Positions 1 through 11,710 of a stretch of DNA of 64,000 bases are shown here, one piece after another. Source of the DNA: Hanleya hanleyi. Taxonomy: Eukaryota > Mollusca > Polyplacophora > Lepidopleurida > Hanleyidae. Within the stretch, counting starts at the first letter, position 1. Each line of letters begins with the position of its first letter. The DNA is taken from assembly GCA_036873755.1 (NCBI GenBank), contig JAVTVY010039385.1, positions 62,001 to 126,000 on the forward strand, read 5' to 3'. The notes beneath the pieces are model-generated. The model worked only from the letters and a program-made list of their open reading frames with translations. It ran no database searches and was not told the origin of the DNA. A program made the translations under genes and the position numbers.

Positions 1-640
1 GCTGAAGTGCACATGTACATCTGTATTTAGAAAGTTTGCTGCAGTTGTCAGCTGTCATTGGATGATTATGAAACTTGGTACACATGTTTCTTATGATTAA
101 AGGATGTACCTGTGCAATTTAGGAGATGAAATATTGATTTTTGTCCAAATTATGGTCAATGATAGAGTTTTCTGTTTAGATGAATTGTACATGTAGGCCT
201 CGTATGTACATGGTAAGTTTGCTGTAGTTGTCAGATCTCATTGGATGATTACGAAACTTGGTACACATGTTTCTTATGATTAGAGGATGTACCTGTGCTA
301 TTTAGGAGATGAAATATTAATTTTTGTTCAAATTTTGAGGGTTTTGTTCAAGTAATTTGCCAATGATAATGTACATGTACACCTGCACATGGAAAGTTTT
401 CTGAAGCTGTCAGCTTTCATTGGATGAGTTTGACACTTGCTACCCAAGTTCAATGTGATTTGAGCATGTGCTATTTAAGAAATATGACATTAAATATGAA
501 TTTTTGTCCTAATTATTGCAGTTTAGACTTTGTACGTTTGCATTGATAAGGTTTCTGCCGGGCAAAAATTTACATGTAGATCTGTACAGGTTGTTGAACC
601 TTTTGTGGGATGATTATAAAACTTGGTGAACATGTTTCAT
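1..640. repeat. Degenerate tandem repeat, ~182-bp unit, about four copies
   Basis: The phrase TTGGATGATT..GAAACTTGGTACACATG recurs near 58, 241, 420 and 606, giving a spacing of about 180 bp. Copies one and two are very similar and three and four are more diverged. The wording resembles the core of the ~155-bp arrays further right, so the two families may be distantly related (inference). No coding sense was found. Confidence 0.75.
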
Positions 641-647
641 GTTTTCC

Positions 648-1455
648 TAGGTCAGAGCTGTCCCGCAGCAATCTCACATGGGACTGACCTATCCAGCAGT
701 AATCCCAAATGGCACTGGCCTATCCAGCAGTAATGCCACACGGAACTCAACTATCCAGCAGTAATCCCAGACCGGACTTGCCTGTCCAACAGTAATCCCA
801 TTTGGGACTGGCCTATCCAGCAGTAATCCCACACGAGACTGGCCTATGCAGCAGTAATCTCAAACGGGACTGACCTATCCAGAAGTAATATGACACTGAA
901 CTGCAATATGCAGCAGTAATCCCACATGGCACTGTCCTATGCAACCATAATCCTACATGGGACTGACCTATTCCGCTGTAATCCCACACAGGTTTAGCCT
1001 ATCCAGCAGTAATCCCACACGGGACTGGTTTCCCCAGCCGTAATCCCACACAGGATTGCCGTATGCAGCAGTAATCCCACACTGGACTGCCTATGCAGCA
1101 GTAATCCCACACGGGACTGTCCTATCCAGCATTAATCCCATACGAGACTCGTCTATCCAGCAGTAATCCCAGACAGGACCGGCCTATCCAGCAGTAATCC
1201 CACTTGGGACTGGACTATCCAGCAGTAATCCCACAGGGGACTGATCTAGCCATCAGTAATAACACACGGGACTGGTCCATCCAGCAGTAATCCTACACAG
1301 GACTGGTCTATCCAGCAGTAATCTCACATGAGACTGACCTATCCAGCAGTAATCTCACACTGGACTGCCCTATGCAGGAGTAAACCCACGGCACTGACCT
1401 ATCCATCCTACATGGGATTAACTTATATGCCGTTAATCCCACATGGGACTGATGT
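648..1455. repeat. 31-bp minisatellite, about 25 copies
   Basis: The unit is close to CCTATCCAGCAGTAATCCCA followed by CACGGGACTGG and repeats head to tail about 25 times with scattered substitutions and small indels. There are no variable spacers between the units, so it is a simple minisatellite and not a CRISPR array. Confidence 0.9.
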
Positions 1456-1916
1456 TATTACCAGATAACTACATGTATTCCAGACATTATTGTCTGTACT
1501 ACATCACCTATTCCAGACGTTATTGTTTGCTCTACATGTATGCTTTCAATACTGCTGCAGCTTCGGCGGATGACCCCGCAAGGCGAGATGTTGGGGTTCT
1601 CAGAACGCTTGTTGGTGATTCGGATGAGTTCTCGAGTCGTTGCGTTTATTACACAATCTCGTACATTTCATCCTCAGCGGTTGTTTTGAATCAGCGCGTC
1701 GGTGTCGGAAGCCTGCGGTTTTCGCTTCGACACCCGATGTCAATTTCAGCCTAACTTCAAAGGTAGTCTGGCCGGCGATGAAATTCAAACCAGTCAAATC
1801 TCAAACCTCGCTGCGGATGGACCTGATGAGCTGCTTTGGTGCGCTTACTGATTGGTACGGTTCAACGGAAACCTCTCGAGCTATTTATATCCAGAACTGC
1901 TATTGGTAACTAACCA
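1456..1916. other. No recognisable feature
   Basis: Short open frames exist on both strands, but none shows a domain, a splice context or compositional support. I cannot assign a function. Confidence 0.4.
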
Positions 1917-1958
1917 AGCCAGTGTATCGATCGTAACCTATCGATTGATACACTGGCT
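1917..1958. repeat. Short hairpin
   Basis: AGCCAGTGTATCGATCG is mirrored by CGATTGATACACTGGCT with one mismatch in a 17-bp stem and an 8-nt loop. It is followed directly by a GAGTGAGTGAAT tract like the tails of the SINE-type repeats elsewhere in the window. It may be the end of a small mobile element. Confidence 0.6.
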
Positions 1959-3197
1959 CGCGAGGATGAGTGAATGAGTGAGTGAATAGATACATTTGTC
2001 TTTCAGGTAACCTGCATTAGACAACTTCTGCACTACTTTGGAATATCATTCATGTCAGACTGAATTACTCCGGACATGCTGGATTGTGAGAGTTACAATA
2101 AATACATGAAAAATAAGTATAAAATACTTCTCAATGTAATATTCCTACATTGTGGCGGAGAATTTATAGTATTGTTGGAACATTATTTCAACAGTGTGTT
2201 TTTGTCTTTATTGACTTCTACTGCATTCTAATTATCCTCGTTAATTTACATTGTTCGTACAAACAGTTGTCATATTTGCATTCAGCACGATATATGGAGT
2301 TTTGGTATACGATACTGGTCATCAACTTTGGTGCATATATAGTTAACAGATCACCTGTAATTCAAAAATAGGTACCGTGTACCTGAAGGATCCTCTCAAC
2401 ATCCGTTCTAATATTACCGTATACAAGATTGATATACTAACACAAGGTTAGATAACCTGACTTCACGGGGACGATCTACAGAAATATGTAAGTTACATGG
2501 CAGGTTAATGATTAGTGACCATTATGCTACGATGGAATCTAATCCAGTTGAAGCCTACACAAATCTTGAACACCCGAATAGTGCCCTATTATTATCAACA
2601 GTGTGGTAAAAGGTACATCTAAAAGACGAGCGCCGAGGACTCGATTTTTGGGAAATGAATTCACTCCTCATACATATGCAGCCACAGCACATGCCATTTG
2701 AAAACTGATTTTGTATACTTGTCGAAAAGTATTAGAAAATCCTGCTTGAATACCTTCCTGAATGTATTACTATTAATCAACGTAACTCCCAAAATAAGGC
2801 ATTTTTCGTTACATTGCCGCTCGTCTGTAAACGACTACCTTGTTCGTATCTGGAGTGAAATCTGGAGGTTGTATGTTGTTGGAACTGTGAGTATATGTAC
2901 GTAGGATACGTACATGTATTTAATTCATGAGATCTACAGTCAAGCTTTTTTTCCTGGGGTTTCTAGTTGGAATAATAGTTGCAAGATTGTCTCTGATAAA
3001 ATACTACTCTGCGACAGATTGGACTATGGAAAGAGTGATTTTGCTAAAGTGGTCACCATGTCATGTTCCTCTTTGAACAAAAGTAAAGAGTTTTATCAAC
3101 CACAAATTTGGACATGGGTTCGGACAGCACCGCCTCACCATCAATTTATAGACACATACATTATGTTTGTGGAACTGCTACTGCTATCGAATGTATG
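1959..3197. other. No recognisable gene
   Basis: AT-rich sequence with short open frames only. I see no domain, TIR, TSD or tandem structure that I can support. Confidence 0.4.
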
Positions 3198-5395
3198 ATC
3201 TATCAACTTATCGTTCAGCGGTGTTAATTTAAGACTTTTGAAAGCGTGGGCCTATCTATGGTTTGACGACTGATTTACATTGTTCAGCTGTGAACAACAA
3301 TTGAAGACTTTCCCTTGTAGGACTCCTGCACCACTGAGGCAAGGAAAAGGCGTTCCCTCTTAGGTAAGCCATTATTTTTGTCATATAAAGACATCATATT
3401 ATATTTAGCCCACCATCACCAGATGGTGGGCTCTTCAAATCACTTTTCGTCCGTGGTCCGTCGTCCGTCCGTCCGTCCGTCCGTAAACAATATTTGTTAT
3501 TACGATTTCTCAGGAACTACTGCATGGATCTTTCTCAAATTTGGGACACAGGTTCCCCTTGGGGTCTAGTTGTGCAAGATATCTTTTCCGGTTCGATTCG
3601 AAATCCAATATGGCCACCAGACAACCATCTTGGATTTCTCCATGAAACCTTGTTATCGCGATTTCTCAGGAAGTACTACATGGATCTTTCTCAAATTTGG
3701 TACACAGGTTCCCCTTGGGGTCTAGTTGTGCAAGATACCTTTTCTGATCCGATTCGAAAATCCAATATGGCCACCAGGCAGCCATCTTGGATTTCCCCAT
3801 GAAACCTTATCGTCATTTCTCAGGAAGTACTGCATGGATCTTTCTCAAATTTGGTACACAGGTTCCCCAGTGGGTCTAGTTGTGCAAGATACCTTTTTCG
3901 GTCTGATTCGAAATCCAATATGGGCACAAGGCGGCCATCTTGGATTTCCCCATGAAACCTTGTTATCGCGATTTCTCAGGAACTACAGCATGGATCTTTC
4001 TCAAATTTGGTACACAGGTTCCCCTTGGGGTCTAGTTGTGCAAGATACCTTTTCTGGTCCGATTCGAAAATCCAATATGGCCACCAGGCAGCCATCTTGG
4101 ATTTCCCATGAAACCTTGTTATCGCGATTTCTCAGGAACTACTGCATGGATCTTTCTCAAATTTGGTACACAGGTTCCCCTTGTGGTCTAGTTGCGCAAG
4201 ATACCTTCTATCAACTTTATCGTTCAGCGGTGTTAATTTAAGACTTTTGAAAGCTTGGGCCTATCTATGGTTTGACGACTGATTTACATTGTTCATCTAT
4301 GAACAACAATTGAAGACTTTCCTTGTAGGACTCCTGCACCACTGAGGCAACGAAGAAGAGCATTCCCTCTTAGGTAAGCCATTATTTTTGTCATATAAAG
4401 ACATATATTATATTTAGCCCACCATCACCAGATGGTGGGCTGTTCAAATCACTTTTCGTCCGTGGTCGTCGTCCGTCCGTCCGTAAACAATTTTTGTCAT
4501 CGCGATTTCTCATGAACTACAGCATGGATCTTTCTCAAATTTGGTACACAGGTTCCCCTTGGGGTCTAGTTGTGCAAGATACCTTTTCTGGTCCGATTCG
4601 AAAATCCAATATGGCCACCAGGCAGCCATCTTGGATTTCCCATGAAACCTTGTTATCGCGATTTCTCAGGAACTACTGCATGGATCTTTCTCAAATTTGG
4701 TACACAGGTTCCCCTTGGGGTCTAGTTGTGCAAGATACCTTTTTGGTCCGATTCGAAAATCCAATATGGCCACCAGGCAGCCATCTTGGATTTCCCCATG
4801 AAACCTTGTTATCGCGATTTCTCAGGAAGTACAGCATGGATCTTTCTCAAATTTGGTACAAAGATTCACCTTGGGTTCTAGTTGTACAAGATACCTTTTC
4901 TGATCCGAGTCGAAAATCCAATATGGCCACCAGGCGGCCATCTTGGATTTCCCCATGAAACCTTGTTATCGCGATTTCTCAGGAACTACTGCATGGATCT
5001 TTCTCAAATTTGGTACACATGTTCCCCTTGGGGTCTAGTTGTGCAAGATACCTTTTCCGGTCCGATTCGAAAATCCAATATGGCCACCAGGCAGCCATCT
5101 TGGATTTCCCCACGAACCCTTGTTATTGCGATTTCTCAGGAACTACTGCATGGATCTTTCTCAAATTTGGTACACAGGTTCCCCTTGTGGTCTAGTTGCG
5201 CAAGATACCTTCTCTGGTCCGATTCGAAAAACCAATATGGCCACCAGGTAGCCATCTTGGATTTCCCAATGAAACATTGTTATCGTCATTTCTCAGGAAG
5301 TACTGCATGGATCTTTCTCAAATTTGGTACACAGGTTCCCCTTCGGGTCTAGTTGTGCAAGATAACTTTTTTAGTCCGATTCAAAAAATCCAAGT
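3198..5395. repeat. Two ~1-kb tandem blocks, each a flank plus a ~155-bp satellite array
   Basis: A ~290-bp flank (TATCAACTT..TCGTTCAGCGG through CCGTCCGTAAACAA) occurs at about 3198 and again at about 4207. Each flank is followed by an array of ~155-bp units (GGTACACAGGTTCCCCTTGG..CAAGATACC..CCAATATGGCCACC). Each flank holds a hairpin AGCCCACCATC-ACCA-GATGGTGGGCT at 3407-3432 and 4416-4441. The units stay open in several frames, which creates misleading ORFs. Tandem cores of this size next to a hairpin recall bivalve pearl / Helentron-derived elements (hypothesis). Confidence 0.8.
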
Positions 5396-6300
5396 TACGT
5401 TCAAGTTAATACGGTATTCCCGAGTTGTGACGTTGCATCACAAGAGTCGGCGGATCAAACGGTGGGGCATATTCTATATATTGACTATAGAGAATATCCA
5501 TACCTTCACCTTCCATATCAAGGAGTTCAAATAATTTGGAATTAAAATGTATTTCTTCAAATCGTAAATCAGTTTTCTTTAGTCCATGCAGTTGCAAGTG
5601 AACTGCCCCACCCTTTCGTCTACCGGCGGGTCAGCTACATGAAGGGACGTCACTCTTGTGGCACAATGTCACAACTCGACAACTGTAGACTACTGCATGT
5701 TACGATCCAAGGGAGATAATCAGGATTCAGACACTTTCGATGTTTCAACATTACTGCGCGGACCGGATCCCTTCAGTATTATTGTACCATCTTACTATTT
5801 TCGAGCATGGTATCTTAAAAGAGATATCTCAAACTAGCCCAGTAAACAAGAACAGAATTAGTAGTCGTTCTTAATTATAAAATCTTAAGTATGCCAAAGT
5901 GTCGAAGAGATTTGTGTTCGCTTCCAGTACCCAATGATGACACGTGCAAAAACAAAAATATAAATAAATAAAAACGAAGACGAAGGATCCTCCGTACATG
6001 TACATTGACTTTCAGACTAACTTTGCTCATTTCTCTTGTACTATAACAACCGACAGAAGTACAGTTTCTAGAAATCTGGAAACTTAGAAATATTATATAT
6101 TGGTGTTTTCCAGTGTCCCTTTTTTCGATCTTTTTTGCGCAGATTCGAAATTCTGTAAACAAAGTTACAAATCAATCGTTTGTTCTAGTAACAGTGGACA
6201 AAAAGATCCTCTTGTCATTAGCTTACAATTATCGGACAATGGTGGGCGCCAAGATCCTTCAGGATCTCTCGTTTGTTTAATATCCTCTCAACTAATTAGC
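5396..6300. repeat. Unique tail of the satellite-bearing element, copy 1
   Basis: This segment follows the array and matches 9330-10240 over about 0.9 kb with many substitutions and small indels. Shared phrases include CCCGAGTTGTGACGTTGCAT and GATCCTTCAGGAT. It therefore belongs to the dispersed element and is not host single-copy DNA. No convincing protein is encoded. Confidence 0.7.
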
Positions 6301-6565
6301 CTGACGATGGGGACAGAGACGTGTATAATATTTCTGTTAGCCTGACCTCCCACATTACTCTGTCCATCGACCGAAGACCGGACCCGTGATTTAAAGATCC
6401 ACGACTGTCCAAATCGCAATTTACCAAACATACTAGCATAGAACCTCAAAAGTGTTCGACGGTTAATAATTGACATTTCGAGTATTTTTAAGGCCACCCA
6501 CGAAGGGGAGGGGCCTTATTGGAATTAGGTTTAGCCCACGGTCCAGTCTAGTCCAGTATAACGTG

Positions 6566-6627
6566 ACACCAGGCTTTCTTTTTAGCCCACCATCTGGTGA
6601 TGGTGGGCTAAAAAGAAAGCCTGGTGT
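6566..6627. repeat. 62-bp palindrome with 4-nt loop
   Basis: Two 29-bp arms (6566-6594 and 6599-6627) are exact inverted copies around the loop TGGT. The palindrome sits in the left end of the 6549-10502 element and contains the same GCCCACCATC stem as the hairpins at 3407 and 4416, extended outward by the element's own TIR sequence. Confidence 0.9.
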
Positions 6628-7099
6628 ATACTGTTCAAATCACTTTTCGTCCGTCGTCAGTCGTCCGTTGGTCAGTCCGTCCGTAAACAATTCTTGCTAT
6701 CGCGATTTCTCCGGAACTACTGCATGGATCTTTCTCAAATTTGGTACACAGGTTCCCCCTGGGGTCTAGTTGTGCAAGATACCTTTTCCGGTCCGATTCG
6801 AAAATCCAATATGGCCACAAGGCGGCCCTCTTGGATTTCCCCATGAAACTTTGTTATCGCGATTTCTCAGGAACACTTGGTCAGTCCGTCCGTAAACAAT
6901 TCTTGCTATCGCGATTTCTCCGGAACTACTGCATGGATCTTTCTCAAATTTGGTACACAGGTTCCCCTTGTGGGCTAGTTGTGCAAGATACCTTTCCTGG
7001 TCGGATTCGAAAATCCAATATGGCCACCAGGCAGCCATCTTGGATTTTCCCTTGAAACTTTGTTATCGTGATTTCTCGGGAAAAACTGTGTGGATCTTT

Positions 7100-7226
7100 T
7101 TTATTATTATTATTTTTTTTATTTGCCAATTCATTATCATGCAATGTTACATATAAGTATATATATATACAAAAAAAAAGAAAAAATTGTCGTCTAAATA
7201 AATAAATAAATCTGGCACTTTAGTTT
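7100..7226 (-). mobile_element. 127-bp retro-insert in the satellite array
   Basis: The array is interrupted by AT-rich sequence flanked by a perfect 12-bp direct repeat, GTGTGGATCTTT, at 7088-7099 and 7227-7238. The left side starts with a T/ATT-rich tract, which on the minus strand reads as an A-rich tail. This fits a short SINE or a LINE 3' end copied by retrotransposition. Confidence 0.7.
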
Positions 7227-7859
7227 GTGTGGATCTTTCTCAAATTTGGTACACAGGTTCCGCTTGTGGTCCAGTTGTGCAAGATAATTTTTTTGGTCCG
7301 ATTCGGAAATCCAATATGGCCACCAGGCGGCCATTTTGAATTTCCCCATGAAATTTTGTTATCGTGAATTCTCAGGAACTGCTGCATGGATCTTCTTCAA
7401 ATTTGGTACATAGGTTCCCCTTGTGGTCTAGTTATGCAAGATAGCTTTTCTGGTCCGATTCCAAAATCCAATATGGCCACCAGGCGGCCATCTTGGATTT
7501 CCTCCATGAAACTTTATCATGATTTCTCAGGAAGCACTGCATGGATCTTTTTCAAATTTGGTACACACGTTCCCCTTGGGGTCTAGTTGTGCAGGATACC
7601 ATTTTCGGTCCGATTCGAAAGTCCAATATGGCCACCAGGCGACCATCTTGAATTTCCCATGAAACTTGGTTATCGTGATTTCCCGGGAAGTACTGCATGG
7701 ATCTTTCTCAAACTTGGTACACCGGCTCCCCTTGGAGTCTAGTTGTGCAGGATACCCCTTTTCGGTCCGATTCGAAAATCCGATATGGCCAACAAGCGGC
7801 CATCTTAGATTTCACCATGAAACTTTGTTATCGTGATTTCTCAGGAACTACTGCATGGA

Positions 7860-8461
7860 CAGGGCCGTATCCAGAGATTTTTGGGGGACACCGGTATTTG
7901 ACGTTGTTGTTGTTGTTGTTGCACGTAAATTTGATGTTATTGTTGCTGCTGCACAAAAACCACAGAATCTCCGATGCTGTTGACTTACATCAGGGTTTGT
8001 TGGATCCTCGAAGATACCATTTCAGTGCTTTAATCAGTGCCAGGGTGTATATTTTCCTGTTTGCCCGTAATCTTGTTCTCTCAAACACGTCGTCATTGTT
8101 GCTACCGATATAGCGCATTCCCCACACATCGGGTGTTCTCAAGTTTTTCATTGCTGTAGGAAGACCAGGCGAAAACCACCGTAGCACAGCGATCATTGCC
8201 TACTAGAGGGGGGTCAATGCGATGTTATTTAAAGTATGTAATGCATAAAGCGTGGCCAGTCACGCGTGTTCGCGATGTGTATCGAACTCAGCAGTTATGA
8301 TAGCGGTCGCGACACTATTGAATTACAAAGTTTGAAGAAGGCTTCAGTTGAACTCCAGTTTAATGTAGTAAGGTTAAGCAGCCAAAAATGAGATTTTTGA
8401 CCTGGAGTTTGGGTGCCCATACCGGTATACAGGCTTCATAATGGCCCTGGATACGGCCCTG
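7860..8461. mobile_element. 602-bp hAT-like MITE, 5-bp TSD
   Basis: Inverted ends CAGGGCCGTATCCAG (7860-7874) and CTGGATACGGCCCTG (8447-8461) interrupt a satellite unit exactly. They are flanked by ATGGA at 7855-7859 and 8462-8466. CAGGG ends are typical of hAT elements, and some hAT groups make 5-bp duplications (known). The interior has a GTT-rich stretch near 7905 and a 68-codon minus-strand open frame (7990-8196) without a recognised domain, so it is treated as non-autonomous. Confidence 0.75.
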
Positions 8462-9329
8462 ATGGATCTTTCTCAAATGTGGTACACAGGTTCCCCTTGT
8501 GGTCCAGTTGTGCAGGATGTCTTTTCTGGTCCGATTCGAAAGTCGAATATGGCCACAAGGCGGCCATCTTGGATTCCCCACGAAACTTTGTTATCGCCTT
8601 TCTCAGGAACTACTGCATGGATCTTTGTCAAATTTGGTACACAGGTTCCCCTTGTGGTCTAGTTGTGCAAGATACCTTTTCTGGTCCGATTCGAAAATCC
8701 AATATGGCCACCAGGCAGCCATTTTGAATTTCCCTATGAAACTTTTTTATCGTGAATTCTCAGGAACTACCGCATGGATCTTTGTCAAATTTGGTACACA
8801 GGTTCCCCTTGTGGTCTAGTTATGCAAGATAGCTTTTCTGGTCTGATTCCAAAATCCAATATGGCCACCAGGCAGCCATTTTGAATTTCCCTATGAAACT
8901 TTTTTATCGTGAATTCTCAGGAACTACTGCATGGATCTTTCTCAAATTTGGTACACAGGTTCCCTTGTGGTCTAGTTATGCAAGATAGCTTTTCTGGTCT
9001 GATTCCAAAATCCAATATGGCCACCAGGCGGCCATCTCTGATTTCCTCCATGAAACTTCGTTATGATTTCTCAGGATGTACTACATGGATCTTTCTCAAA
9101 TTTGGTACACAGGTTCCCCTTGTGGTCTAGTTATGCAAGATAGCTTTTCTGGTCGGATTCCGAAATCCAATATGGCCACCAGGCGGCCATCTTTGATTTC
9201 CTCCATGAAACTTTATCAGGATTTCTCAGGAAGTACTGCATGGATCTTTCTCAAATTTGGTACACATCCCACATGGGGCCTAGTGTGCAAGATACCTTTT
9301 TTGGTCCGATTCGAAAATCCAAGTTGTAC

Positions 9330-10240
9330 GCTTCAAATTAATATGATTTTCCCGAGTTGTGACGTTGCATCACAAGAGTCGGCGGATCAAACGGTGGGGC
9401 ATATTCTATATATTTGCTATGCAGAATATCCATACCTTCACTTTGTATATCAAGGAGTTCAAATGATTCCGAATTAAAATGTATTGTTTCAAATTTTAAA
9501 TCCGTTTACTTTACTCCATGCCGTTGCAAGTGAACTGCTCTATTGTTTCGTCTGCCGACAGGCCGGCTACACAAAGAGATGTCGCTCTTGTGACACAACG
9601 CCACAGCTCGACAACTGTAGACTACTGCGTGTTTTGATCCGAGGGAGATTCAGACACTTTCAAAGTGTTAACATTACTGCACGGACCGGATCCCTTCACT
9701 AGTATTAAGTTTGTACCATCTTACTATTTTGGAGCATGGTATCTTACAAGAGTTATGTCAAACTAGCCCAGTAAACAGAACAGAATTAGCATTCGTTCCT
9801 AATTATAAAATCTTAAGTATGTTTCATAGCTCATGCCAAAGTGTTAAAGAGATTTGTCTTCGCTTCCAGTATCCAATGATGACACGTGCAAAAACAAACT
9901 ATAAAACGAAGACGAAAGATCCTCTGGACATTCACTTTCAGACTAACTTTGCCCATTTCAGTTGTACTATAACAACCGACATCAATTACAGTTTCCAGAA
10001 ATCTTGAAACTCCTGAAACTTAGAAAGACAATATCTTGGTGGTTTCCAGTGTCCCTTTTTCGATCTTTTTCGCTCAAATTCGAAAATCCGCAAACAAAAT
10101 TACAAATCAATCGTTTGTTCTTAGTAGCAATGGACAAAAAGATTCTCTTGTCATTAGCTTACAATTATCAGACAATGGTGAGCGCCAAGATCCTTCAGGA
10201 TATCTCGTTTAATATGCTGTTTACTGACAAGCCTCCAGAT
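9330..10240. repeat. Unique tail of the satellite-bearing element, copy 2
   Basis: Homologous to 5396-6300, and it leads into the right TIR of the 6549-10502 element. The short open frames within are not conserved between the two copies, so they are not annotated as genes. Confidence 0.7.
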
Positions 10241-11710
10241 GTACAAGGTGCACTCTCGTGTTATTGGACGTGTCGGAGGTGAAAATTGCGTGATATGTAT
10301 GCGGTAGGTATTGGTATTTGAAATTATCAAGGTTTGTGGGCAGGGAAATTCTTTGTTTATTTCAACTTGAGCCATTTTCCCGCTCATATGTTAGCGGTGG
10401 GAGTTCGATTTGTCTTCTATGAAAGTCGACGTGACTACCAGGCTTGTCAGTAAACAACAGCATACTGAAAAAGAAAGCCTGGTGTCACGTTATACTGGAC
10501 TACGGTCCAGTCGTGCTTGGTTTCCAGAAATTTCTGAGAGAATCCGAGAGTTGAAACTTATGGATAAAATGTAGAGGAGTTTTTGATGAACGGAAGTGTG
10601 TCTTTCAAACCCAAATTTTTCATCTAAAATTCTAACCCGGAAGTTTGAAAAGACATTTAACAACAACAGCTGCGTAGAAACCTCTTTGGGCATATGTGTA
10701 AAATTGGCTCTTACACAGGCCTGAAAGAAGTGACGCCGGACAAGTCCAAACACAATCAGGGGCATCAGCTAGTTCCCAACTCAAGGAATTCATAAAATGA
10801 ATTACTCAAGGTAATGGGAAGGGCACAACAGTGCTTGCAACCCCTGACAGTTCCATTCGCAGTGGACTGACCTACAACACTGCCACTGTGTCCGGCTGCT
10901 CCGATCGGCATGATGTCATAAAATTAGTACCAATTAGCAGTAATAAACAACAACATTACACCAAATTTGATGGATGCTGCACCAAATTAAAGCTCGTAGT
11001 GTGTATTTCATTTTATTTCTTACTTAAATTGTTTCAACCTGAGAGAAAATTATATGAACCTTGCGAAAATGACCCTTCTAAAACTTACGTGAATGGCTTG
11101 ACAGATTGTTTCTTTCCCTTTATATATATTCTTGGGTACGCCTGTCATAATTTCATTGAATCGATGTCAAAATTTATTCAACGTATCGCGTAAAATGAGC
11201 TATTTTGTACACCTAATTTGTTGGATTTTTTCGCTGAAAATAATGCACAGACATATGTTAATGAGCGTGACAAAATTTCAATCCAACCACAAAGAAACCC
11301 CGCGTGTTAATGCGTTTATTCCCGCCAGAAAGCAGCATTATTACTGTTTTTGTCCAATAAAATTACCTCGCTTTTGTTACTACAAGACGGAAACAAACTA
11401 ACAGGAAACAGAGTACATCCTCTTGATTCTGATATCAACCAGGCCAACGTGAAGTGAACTCAATATTTCAAGCGATGAAACGAGGCCAGTTTTGATGATT
11501 TATTTGGATTAAACACTCGTTGTTCCGAATTTGTAGGCTATCTTCATGTCATCGTGTACCATTTATTCAAGAAGTAAAGTTTGAATTACCTCAATTTTTT
11601 TCGCAAAACGGTACAACTGTTGGCCAGAGTTTCAAGCTGATAATCTTCCATCATATCACAGAGGACAAGCAGTCAGTAGCTATCTGGCCAGACGCCTTTT
11701 AAAAAATCTT

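Larger units (their letters stand above)
6549..10502. mobile_element. 3.95-kb TIR element with satellite core and 10-bp TSD (MULE-like?)
   Basis: Seen: 35-bp inverted ends beginning TAGTCCAGTATAACG at 6549 and closing CGTTATACTGGACTA at 10502. They are flanked by a 10-bp direct repeat, CGGTCCAGTC, at 6539-6548 and 10503-10512. Inside lie a hairpin, a ~155-bp array (about 6640-9325) and the unique tail (9330-10240). A 9-10 bp target duplication is typical of Mutator-like elements (known); assignment to that group is inference because no transposase is visible. The element is non-autonomous. Two younger insertions (7100-7226, 7860-8461) lie within its array. Confidence 0.75.

Noticed and set aside
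648..1455. CRISPR array
   Set aside because: Units are contiguous 31-bp repeats without unique spacers, and the setting is eukaryotic.
3494..5352. Overlapping long open frames translating as repeated 'MDLSQIWYTGSPWG' peptides
   Set aside because: They are the ~155-bp tandem array read in frames that happen to lack stops. Frames shift between units and no single ORF spans the array.
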